This document shows positions 1 to 5,271 of a stretch of DNA of 8,763 nt, piece after piece. Location of the stretch: contig CAJJMF010000109.1 of assembly GCA_905192805.1 (NCBI GenBank), forward strand, positions 1 through 8,763, written 5' to 3'. The translations under genes were made by a program, and so were the position numbers. Under the pieces are notes generated by a model that made no database searches, was not told the DNA's origin, and saw nothing but the letters and a program-made list of their open reading frames with translations. How positions within the stretch are numbered: position 1 is the stretch's first letter; the number at the start of each line of letters is the position of its first letter. This DNA comes from an uncultured Sutterella sp. (GTDB taxonomy: Bacteria > Pseudomonadota > Gammaproteobacteria > Burkholderiales > Burkholderiaceae_F).

Positions 1-258
1 ATGTGTCTCATGCTAATGGCCTTTTTCTTGCGTGATCGATTGATTGGCGTACTAAGACCCACTGCCGGGGTTCTACTTACCAATCTGTCCCTCCTTTTCG
101 TTCCGGCTGGGGTAGGGATGATGCGTCAAGGCGATCGTTTTATGCACGAAGGGTTGGCAATTTTTGCCGTCATCCTCCTCTCAAGCATTATCACTATGCT
201 GGTCACTGCCTATACCATCATTCTTGCGCAAAAACTCTTAAAAATTAAGGAAGACTAA
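1..258 (+). CDS. LrgA/CidA-family membrane protein, 5' end outside window
   Basis: The visible 85 residues match the second half of the small LrgA/CidA (YohJ-like) inner-membrane proteins. A hydrophobic segment is followed by an arginine/aspartate-rich turn (residues 10-14), then the family hallmark LSLLFVPAGVGMM at about residues 29-41, and a last transmembrane segment at about 52-75. Family members are usually 115-140 residues, and the region before the hallmark is too short here, so the ATG at position 1 is probably an internal methionine with roughly 40-50 residues lying to the left. The stop TAA is 2 nt before the next start, and that gene's ribosome binding site (AAGGAAG, 247-253) lies inside this coding region, so the two are almost certainly cotranscribed. 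Known relatives are holin-like modulators of murein hydrolase activity; some (Bacillus PftAB) move pyruvate. The sequence does not say which role applies. Confidence 0.85.
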   Translation: MCLMLMAFFLRDRLIGVLRPTAGVLLTNLSLLFVPAGVGMMRQGDRFMHEGLAIFAVILLSSIITMLVTAYTIILAQKLLKIKED

Positions 259-260
259 CC

Positions 261-995
261 ATGTTCCATTCCCTCAAAGATGTCTATGCGCACATCCAAG
301 GCAATCCCGCCGTATGGATTGCCCTGACACTGTGTGCCTTCATTTTTGGACAATGGGTCTTCAAGAAAGCCAAATTTAACCCTCTTCTGAGTCCGATTAT
401 CGTCGCTGTCGTGAGCATTATCGCTGTGTTAATGCTCTTTCATGTCCCGTACGAGCAGTACTTTGCTGGTGCGCAATTTATTCACTTCTTGCTAGGTCCT
501 GCCACCGTCGCTTTGGCGGTGCCCATTTATGAGCAACGCCGACGCCTCGCGAAACTCTGGCTACCGTTAGCGATTGGGATTCTCGTTGGTAGTGCGGTTG
601 CTATTTTGTCGGTACTGCTACTCGGTTGGCTCTTTGGTTTGAGCTCTCAGACACTCATTTCCATGATTCCAAAGTCGGTCACAACACCGATTGCTATGGG
701 GGTGTCGGAAACCTTGGGAGGTTTGCCTGATCTCACGGCGGTATTTGTGGTGATTACCGGGATTTCGGGCTCCATTATCGGTCGCGCCGTTTTACGATTC
801 GGCCATGTTCGAGCCGACCACGTCTTAGGGGTCTCCATGGGGCTAACCGCCCACGGGATGGGTACAAGTGCCTCGTTTCAAGTCTCTGAAAAAGCGGGCG
901 CGTTTGCTGGCTTAGCAATGGGGTTAAGCGGTGTTGCCACGGCTTTCTTGGCCCCGCTCTTAGCCATCCCCATTTTAAAGTTAATGGGCATGTAG
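261..995 (+). CDS. lrgB: LrgB/CidB-family membrane protein (YohK-like)
   Basis: This complete 244-residue protein is close to the usual LrgB/YohK length of about 230. It is very hydrophobic, with about seven or eight predicted membrane segments. Three conserved family stretches are visible: LLGPATVALAVPIYEQ at 77-92, PKSVTTPIAMGVSETLGG at 137-154, and GLTAHGMGTSASF at 194-206. The start is supported by AAGGAAG 7 nt upstream and by the 2-nt gap to the lrgA-like gene. LrgA and LrgB act together in the inner membrane; in Staphylococcus they influence autolysis, in Bacillus (PftAB) they import pyruvate, and the plant homologue PLGG1 moves glycolate and glycerate. Here the substrate or role is unknown. 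No LytTR or LysR regulator, the usual partner of lrg/cid genes, lies within the window. A strong terminator follows 20 nt after the stop. Confidence 0.93.
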   Translation: MFHSLKDVYAHIQGNPAVWIALTLCAFIFGQWVFKKAKFNPLLSPIIVAVVSIIAVLMLFHVPYEQYFAGAQFIHFLLGPATVALAVPIYEQRRRLAKLWLPLAIGILVGSAVAILSVLLLGWLFGLSSQTLISMIPKSVTTPIAMGVSETLGGLPDLTAVFVVITGISGSIIGRAVLRFGHVRADHVLGVSMGLTAHGMGTSASFQVSEKAGAFAGLAMGLSGVATAFLAPLLAIPILKLMGM

Positions 996-1015
996 TCTCT
1001 CTCGCAATGGATAGT

Positions 1016-1058
1016 GAAACGGGCGATTCTCCTCTTGAAGAATCGCCCGTTTCGTTTT
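1016..1058 (+). terminator. Rho-independent terminator after the lrgA-lrgB pair
   Basis: A perfect 15-bp stem (GAAACGGGCGATTCT at 1016-1030 pairing with its exact complement at 1039-1053) encloses an 8-nt loop and is followed by G and four T. It begins 20 nt after the lrgB stop. On the opposite strand the same hairpin follows the DASS transporter gene by about 35 nt but lacks a good U-tract, so it could serve both convergent genes with less efficiency in the minus direction. Confidence 0.88.
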
Positions 1059-1087
1059 ACTGAGCCTATACTCGACTCGTTACTCGC

Positions 1088-2614
1088 TTAATGTGCAAAG
1101 ACGTAGGGTGAGAGAAGGCTACATACCAACACCACCACGATAACCCCGATGATATTCAAGAAGAACCCAGCCTTCACCATATCACCGATCTTTAAGCGTC
1201 CCGTACCGAACACAATAGCATTCGGGGGTGTAGCCACTGGCATCATGAACGCACAGGAAGCAGCGATCGCCGTCGTGACCAACAAGCCTTCTGGAGCAAT
1301 CTTCAAGCTATCAGCAGCCGCTGCAATAAGCGGCATCATCGTCGCAGCCAGCGCGGTGTTGGACGTCACTTCGGTCGCAAACGTCACCAAAGTAGCCACG
1401 CCCGCCATCATAGCAACTTCACCCGTGCCAGCCAAGATTGAGGCCTGGGCACCGATGAGCGCTGCCGCCCCCGTTTTCTGGATCGCAGCAGCCATCGTTA
1501 AGCCACCACCGAACAGAAGCAACACATCCCAAGCCACCACATCCTTGGTCGAATTCCAATCCAAGGCGTGGATCCCACGCTTAATATCCACTGGGATCAT
1601 GAAGAGCACCAACCCAGCACCCATCGCAATCACCGTATCCGAAAGGGCCTTAAAGGGCTTTTGTCCACCAAAATCCAACCCACGGATCGCTGGACCAAAC
1701 ACCCACAAGAGGGCAGCGCACAAGAACACCGCTAAGACGATTTTTTCACCGCGACTCATGGGCCCGAGCTTTTTGAGTTCTTTACGAACCCATTCACGCC
1801 CCCCTGGAATAGCATTGAGCTTGGAGGGGAACAGAACTCGGGTCAACAATAAATAGGCCACTGGTAACAAGAGGAGTGTCACAGGTAAACCGAGCTCCAT
1901 CCATTGCACAAACGTAACCGGTTCATGGTAGGTCTGTTCAACGAAACGCGCATAAATCCCGTTAGGAGGCGAACCAATCAAGGTGGCCATCCCACCGATG
2001 GAGGCTGAATACGCAATCCCCAGCAATACCGCGACACCAAAGTTGCGTTCGTCCGGGGAAATTTCAGGGGAATCTTGCGTAGAGCGAATAACCCCCATCA
2101 CAGCGACCGCAATCGGCACCATCATGGCAGCTGTCGCCGTGTTGGATACCCAAGCCGACAAGAAACCCGTTGCCACCATCAAGCCTAAAACCATCTGATT
2201 GGGCTTCGTCCCAAAAAGGGTCAACATGGTGAGCGCAATACGACGGTCAAGGTGCCAACGATGAATGGCTGCCGCTAACAAGAACCCCCCTAAGAAGAGG
2301 AAAATGGTTCCCGAGGCGTAGTTGGTCATTGCCGCCGAAGCCGTCGTGATATTAAAGAGTGGATAAACCACCAGAGGGATCAATGCCGTTGCCGCAATAG
2401 GCAAGGCTTCCGTGAACCACCATACAGCCATCCAGACTGTCACAGCCAAACAGGCTTTCCCCGCATAAGCGAAGGCCACCGTTTTCCCGGCTGCATCTTG
2501 ATAGCTGTCAGGCAACAAATAGAACGTCAGTAATCCCAAAAGCGGACCGAGGATCAGAGCGTATACTCGCCCCTTCATGGATAATCCGCCAATTTCAATA
2601 TTGGATTCCGTCAT
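1088..2614 (-). CDS. DASS/SLC13-family sodium:di- or tricarboxylate symporter
   Basis: A 508-residue inner-membrane transporter with the inverted-repeat architecture of the divalent anion:sodium symporters (VcINDY, SdcS, human NaDC/NaCT). Both substrate/sodium-binding SNT motifs are present, at 157-159 (VSNTATAAMMVP) and 418-420 (TSNTALAATMMP). The paired proline loops follow each: GSPPN at 214-218 and ATPPN at 461-465. The stretch ASCAFMMPVATPPNAIVF at 452-469 fits the family's C-terminal signature. A charged cytoplasmic region at about 263-290 separates the halves. Members import succinate, malate, fumarate, citrate or related anions with sodium; the exact substrate cannot be read from sequence. 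The start at 2614 has GGAGG only 4 nt upstream (2619-2623); Met13 (codon at 2576-2578) is an alternative start, just before the first membrane helix. The gene stands alone with its own promoter region and is convergent with lrgAB. Confidence 0.95.
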   Translation of the reverse strand: MTESNIEIGGLSMKGRVYALILGPLLGLLTFYLLPDSYQDAAGKTVAFAYAGKACLAVTVWMAVWWFTEALPIAATALIPLVVYPLFNITTASAAMTNYASGTIFLFLGGFLLAAAIHRWHLDRRIALTMLTLFGTKPNQMVLGLMVATGFLSAWVSNTATAAMMVPIAVAVMGVIRSTQDSPEISPDERNFGVAVLLGIAYSASIGGMATLIGSPPNGIYARFVEQTYHEPVTFVQWMELGLPVTLLLLPVAYLLLTRVLFPSKLNAIPGGREWVRKELKKLGPMSRGEKIVLAVFLCAALLWVFGPAIRGLDFGGQKPFKALSDTVIAMGAGLVLFMIPVDIKRGIHALDWNSTKDVVAWDVLLLFGGGLTMAAAIQKTGAAALIGAQASILAGTGEVAMMAGVATLVTFATEVTSNTALAATMMPLIAAAADSLKIAPEGLLVTTAIAASCAFMMPVATPPNAIVFGTGRLKIGDMVKAGFFLNIIGVIVVVLVCSLLSPYVFAH

Positions 2615-2673
2615 GGAGCCTCCGTTGTTATAGTCATGCCCTTGCTTACCAAAGGTAAAGAAAGGGGTTTGGA

Positions 2674-2687
2674 TTGATAATAATCAA
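2674..2687. repeat. Short inverted repeat over the DASS promoter -10 box
   Basis: Read on the minus strand, TTGAT-TATT-ATCAA is a perfect 5-bp inverted repeat with a 4-nt spacer. It covers the predicted -10 hexamer of the DASS gene, a position where a bound repressor would block RNA polymerase. It is short and AT-rich, so it could occur by chance. Confidence 0.35.
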
Positions 2688-2705
2688 CCAAAAATGCGAA
2701 TTCAA
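2677..2705 (-). promoter_or_regulatory. Predicted sigma-70-type promoter of the DASS gene
   Basis: On the minus strand, TTGAAT (2700-2705, 4/6 match to the -35 consensus) is followed by a 17-nt spacer and TATTAT (2677-2682, 5/6 match to the -10 consensus). Transcription would start near 2670, giving a leader of about 55 nt before the ATG at 2614. Placement, spacing and AT-richness are good; no experimental support is available. A 5-bp inverted repeat (2646-2650 with 2654-2658) lies in the predicted leader. Confidence 0.55.
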
Positions 2706-2740
2706 CGAAGATATTCCGTGAAACTTCCCTAGGTAATTAC

Positions 2741-2769
2741 AAATAATTTCCACATTATGGAAATTATTT
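2741..2769. promoter_or_regulatory. 29-nt palindrome upstream of DASS gene, candidate operator
   Basis: AAATAATTTCC (2741-2751) and GGAAATTATTT (2759-2769) form a perfect 11-bp inverted repeat around the 7-nt spacer ACATTAT. The centre lies about 85 nt upstream of the predicted DASS transcription start, a usual place for an activator dimer. Read on the plus strand the hairpin is followed by a T-rich run (2767-2779), so it also resembles an AU-rich terminator, but there is no plus-strand gene upstream that would need one. The binding factor is unknown. Confidence 0.5.
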
Positions 2770-2780
2770 TTGCTTTTTTG

Positions 2781-2816
2781 AAAAAATAAGGGAGAACCCT
2801 TATGAGCGTTCTCCCT
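2781..2816 (-). terminator. Rho-independent terminator of the nitronate monooxygenase-like gene
   Basis: Read on the minus strand, AGGGAGAAC (2816-2808) pairs perfectly over 9 bp with GTTCTCCCT (2797-2789) across a 10-nt loop, and is followed by TATTTTTT (2788-2781). It lies about 65 nt beyond the stop of the flavoprotein gene and insulates it from the DASS gene downstream. The 64-nt interval 2817-2880 contains only weak 4-5 bp hairpins. Confidence 0.88.
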
Positions 2817-2880
2817 GCGTGTAATCCCCTTGGATTAATTTTCAGTACTCCCAAAAGGGAATTTGATATATATTTAATTT

Positions 2881-3951
2881 CTATTGGCCTAATAGTTTAT
2901 AAACAACCTCAGCGCAACGCCCTTCTTGACTGGTTCCCAGCCCCAAACCGATCGGGCGAGGAAGGTAGGTTGTTTTCCCTTCTTGCGAAAAACGGCGAAC
3001 AAGATTACCCCACATCACGCCATGTTCATCCAACGCGTGGATGCGTGATTCCCACGGAGATAAGCGCGCCAACAATTCATTTTTAAGCACTCGGGATTTA
3101 CGACCCTCATAGATCCGTGTAACAACCGTGTCTCCCACTGTCCCTTGCGTAGCAAAATAGCGATGCAAAGGATCGGCACGGCTTTCTTCGGTAGCAAGGA
3201 GCGCCGTTCCTAACATCACGCCTTGAGCTCCGATCTGACGAATCCAAGCGACTTGTTCCGACGCATAAATCCCTCCAAGGGCAATAACTGGCAAGCCAGT
3301 AGCCTGCACCACACGGGGCAACAACGTCAGTAGACCAATCTCTGGTTCATCTGCCTCTTCAAAAGAAAAACGTACCCCAGACGCATCCCCGCCCTGAACG
3401 ATAAGTGCCTGGGCACGGGCTGACCGTAACACTTTGGCCTCTTTGAGCGAAGTGCACACCGCCATATTTAAAATGCCTTCCTCGACTAACCGGTCCTCTT
3501 CGGGTTCACGAAACCCACCAAAAAGAGCAATCATCGCTGCTGGACGTTGTGCAATCGCCGCCTCAAAGCGCTCTTGATAAGTAGTCGTTTCGACAAGTCC
3601 AAAGAAATTGTCCGCATCACGCTCAACACTATCCGGCAAGCCAAACTCGCTTAACAGACCAGCTTCTTTGAGAATCGAAAAAACTTCCTCACTTCCTTCA
3701 TAGGTCATCGGACTTTCCCGCACATCTAAAGCAATAGCAAATGGACGGGACGTACGTTGTCGTACTTCATCACAAAATTGACCTAACGTTTCGGGAGACA
3801 TCCGGTAGGCCGGAACCACCCCGAGACCGCCAGCCTCAGAGACGGCAGCAACCAATTCCGGTCCAAAGACTCCCGAAAGGGGAGCATTCATCAAGATTGG
3901 TTGCGTATCCGCATGGGGAAAAACTGAGCAAAAAAGCTTGTCCTTCGTCAT
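2881..3951 (-). CDS. Nitronate monooxygenase / FabK-like FMN protein, atypical active site
   Basis: A 356-residue TIM-barrel flavoprotein of the nitronate monooxygenase (2-nitropropane dioxygenase)/FabK enoyl-reductase superfamily. The N-terminal signature is clear: QPILMNAPLSG at 17-27 and AAVSEAGGLGVV at 35-46. FMN-phosphate-binding elements appear as PVIALGGI at 221-228 and GAQGVMLGTALLATEES at 241-257. Usual members carry QGxEAGGH, whose histidine is the catalytic residue; here residues 186-193 read QGGDASGV, so that histidine is replaced by valine and the preceding acidic position is Asp instead of Glu. The start at 3951 has GAGGAA 9 nt upstream (3961-3966). No fatty-acid synthesis genes are adjacent, so a FabK role is not supported by context. 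It could be a divergent oxidase/reductase of unknown substrate. The gene is monocistronic and diverges from mnmA. Confidence 0.87.
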   Translation of the reverse strand: MTKDKLFCSVFPHADTQPILMNAPLSGVFGPELVAAVSEAGGLGVVPAYRMSPETLGQFCDEVRQRTSRPFAIALDVRESPMTYEGSEEVFSILKEAGLLSEFGLPDSVERDADNFFGLVETTTYQERFEAAIAQRPAAMIALFGGFREPEEDRLVEEGILNMAVCTSLKEAKVLRSARAQALIVQGGDASGVRFSFEEADEPEIGLLTLLPRVVQATGLPVIALGGIYASEQVAWIRQIGAQGVMLGTALLATEESRADPLHRYFATQGTVGDTVVTRIYEGRKSRVLKNELLARLSPWESRIHALDEHGVMWGNLVRRFSQEGKTTYLPRPIGLGLGTSQEGRCAEVVYKLLGQ

Positions 3952-3985
3952 AATGTAGAATTCCTCAAAGGAAGTAAATCGTGGA

Positions 3986-4015
3986 AGGCATTGTACAAAG
4001 TTCTTGTCAATGCCT
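3986..4015. repeat. Interrupted inverted repeat between divergent flavoprotein gene and mnmA
   Basis: AGGCATTG (3986-3993) pairs exactly with CAATGCCT (4008-4015). Inside it ACAA (3995-3998) pairs with TTGT (4004-4007), leaving T3994 as a single bulge and a 5-nt loop. This 12-bp structure sits in the middle of the 114-nt divergent spacer, so it could be an operator for one or both genes or a leader hairpin. The minus strand also contains a perfect TTGACA (4005-4010) within it, but I see no -10 box at the proper distance; TACAAT follows at only 9 nt. Confidence 0.5.
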
Positions 4016-4032
4016 CCTTATGTTTTTGGAAA

Positions 4033-4047
4033 GTGCATGGGATGCAC
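4033..4047 (+). repeat. Small hairpin in the mnmA leader
   Basis: GTGCAT (4033-4038) and ATGCAC (4042-4047) are perfect complements separated by GGG, 18 nt before the mnmA start codon. As RNA it would form a small stem-loop just before the weak ribosome-binding region (AAAGG at 4051-4055); as DNA it is a 15-nt palindrome. Its function is unknown. Confidence 0.35.
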
Positions 4048-4065
4048 GCCAAAGGTTGAGAATAC

Positions 4066-5154
4066 ATGTCAAAACAAAGAGTCGTGGTCGGGCTCTCCGG
4101 TGGGGTCGATTCCTCAGTGAGCGCCTGGCTGTTAAAAGAACAGGGCTATGAGGTGATTGGCCTGTTCATGAAAAACTGGGAAGATGACGACGACAGTGAA
4201 TACTGTTCATCGCGTCAGGACTTTATCGATGCCAGCAGTGTGGCCGACGTAATCGGCATCGATATTGAAGCGGTCAACTTTGCGAAAGAATATAAAGAAC
4301 GCGTTTTCTCAGACTTTTTGCGTGAATACAACGCGGGTCGTACGCCCAACCCTGACATTCTCTGCAATGCAGAAATTAAATTTCGGGCATTCCTCGACCA
4401 TGCGATGGCCATGGGGGCGGACCTCATCGCCACGGGACACTATGCACGCGTACGTCATACCGACAACGGCGTTCAGTTGTTGCGCGGTGTTGACCCCGGT
4501 AAGGACCAAAGCTACTTTTTGCATCGATTAACACAGGAGCAAATCTCCCGTGTACTGTTCCCAGTCGGAGACCTTCACAAAACGGAAGTGCGTCGCATTG
4601 CTGATCAATTAAAGTTACCCAATGCGAAAAAGAAAGATTCCACTGGCATTTGCTTTATCGGTGAGCGTCCGTTCCGTGAATTTTTGTCACGCTATCTCCC
4701 AACGCACCCGGGTCCCATTAAAACACCGGATGGAAAAGTCGTCGGAGAACATATCGGACTCTCGTTTTATACACTCGGCCAGCGTAAAGGTATCGGTGTC
4801 GGCGGGATGCGTGATTCAACGGGCGAGCCGTGGTTTGTGGCAAAGAAAGACCTTAAAACCAACACCCTTTGGATTTGCCAAGGTCATGACCATCCTTGGT
4901 TACTCTCACACGAGCTCACGGCGGTACACCCAAGTTGGATTCAGGGAGTGGCCCCTAACCTTGACGAGCCCATCACCGTGAAGACGCGTTACCGTCAAAC
5001 CGATGGAGCGTGCGAATTGCGTGCGCTCAATGAGGAAGCGTTCACGCTTGGCTTTACCGAGCCACAGTGGGCAGCTACGCCAGGGCAAAGTGCCGTACTC
5101 TACCAAGGCGATGTGTGTCTTGGGGGTGGATTCATCGATCAGGTGAAACGTTAA
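4066..5154 (+). CDS. mnmA: tRNA-specific 2-thiouridylase MnmA
   Basis: A complete 362-residue cytoplasmic enzyme that adds the 2-thio group to the wobble uridine 34 of tRNA Lys, Glu and Gln, using sulfur relayed by the Tus system. The ATP-binding PP-loop SGGVDSS is at 11-17. The catalytic cysteines are Cys100 (in NPDILCNAEIKF) and Cys196 (in DSTGICFIGER), matching the E. coli pair in position. Other conserved stretches are ATGHYAR at 122-128, KDQSYFL at 146-152 and FYTLGQRKGIGVGG at 224-237. The C-terminal part (about 240-362) is the beta-barrel tRNA-binding portion. The acidic WEDDDDSEYC at 38-47 is typical of betaproteobacterial versions as I recall them. The start is set by alignment of the PP-loop to the N-terminus; the ribosome binding site is weak (AAAGG 10 nt away, or GAG 5 nt away). 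It is a single gene with its own terminator. Confidence 0.97.
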   Translation: MSKQRVVVGLSGGVDSSVSAWLLKEQGYEVIGLFMKNWEDDDDSEYCSSRQDFIDASSVADVIGIDIEAVNFAKEYKERVFSDFLREYNAGRTPNPDILCNAEIKFRAFLDHAMAMGADLIATGHYARVRHTDNGVQLLRGVDPGKDQSYFLHRLTQEQISRVLFPVGDLHKTEVRRIADQLKLPNAKKKDSTGICFIGERPFREFLSRYLPTHPGPIKTPDGKVVGEHIGLSFYTLGQRKGIGVGGMRDSTGEPWFVAKKDLKTNTLWICQGHDHPWLLSHELTAVHPSWIQGVAPNLDEPITVKTRYRQTDGACELRALNEEAFTLGFTEPQWAATPGQSAVLYQGDVCLGGGFIDQVKR

Positions 5155-5170
5155 ACTCACCCGCTCAAGG

Positions 5171-5205
5171 AAAAGGGGAACCCATTAGCAGATTCCCCTT
5201 TTTTT
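5171..5205 (+). terminator. Rho-independent terminator of mnmA
   Basis: AAAAGGGGAA (5171-5180) pairs with TTCCCCTTTT (5193-5202) over 10 bp around a 12-nt loop, and the T-run extends to 5205 (seven T). It starts 16 nt after the mnmA stop. Read in reverse the stem also ends in TTTT, so it may partly terminate the convergent autotransporter transcript, whose stop is at 5272; I see no better terminator for that gene in 5206-5271. Confidence 0.9.
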
Positions 5206-5271
5206 GCTAGCCTAGCACACCACATGATCCGCCTCAGGCGTCACACGAAGCGCTCAGAGACTTCCTCGACC

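Noticed and set aside
1065..1087. Repeated ACTCG words between the lrgB terminator and the DASS stop
   Set aside because: Only three irregularly spaced 5-mers; too short and uneven to be a meaningful repeat.
1149..1856. 235-codon plus-strand open frame antisense to the DASS gene
   Set aside because: It lies wholly inside the convincing DASS gene in the opposite strand; the translation has low-complexity Ala/Ile/Pro composition with no family motif, and no ribosome binding site was seen.
2802..3086. 94-codon plus-strand frame starting inside the 2781-2816 terminator
   Set aside because: Its start codon is in the loop of a minus-strand terminator and most of it is antisense to the flavoprotein gene; no recognisable protein features.
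3948..4010. 20-codon TTG-initiated leader peptide overlapping the flavoprotein start (ATGA)
   Set aside because: Only 2 nt separate the strong ribosome-binding sequence from TTG, which is too close, and the flavoprotein has its own GAGGAA at a good distance. Kept as a low-interest observation, not annotated as a gene.
4005..4010. Perfect TTGACA -35 box on the minus strand for the flavoprotein gene
   Set aside because: No acceptable -10 hexamer lies 16-19 nt downstream; TACAAT follows at only 9 nt, so no promoter was called.
5206..5271. Short GC-rich palindromes (GCTAGCCTAGC, AGCGCT, CGCCTCAGGCG) between mnmA and the autotransporter
   Set aside because: Each has loops too short or stems too small to form a terminator or operator that can be defended.
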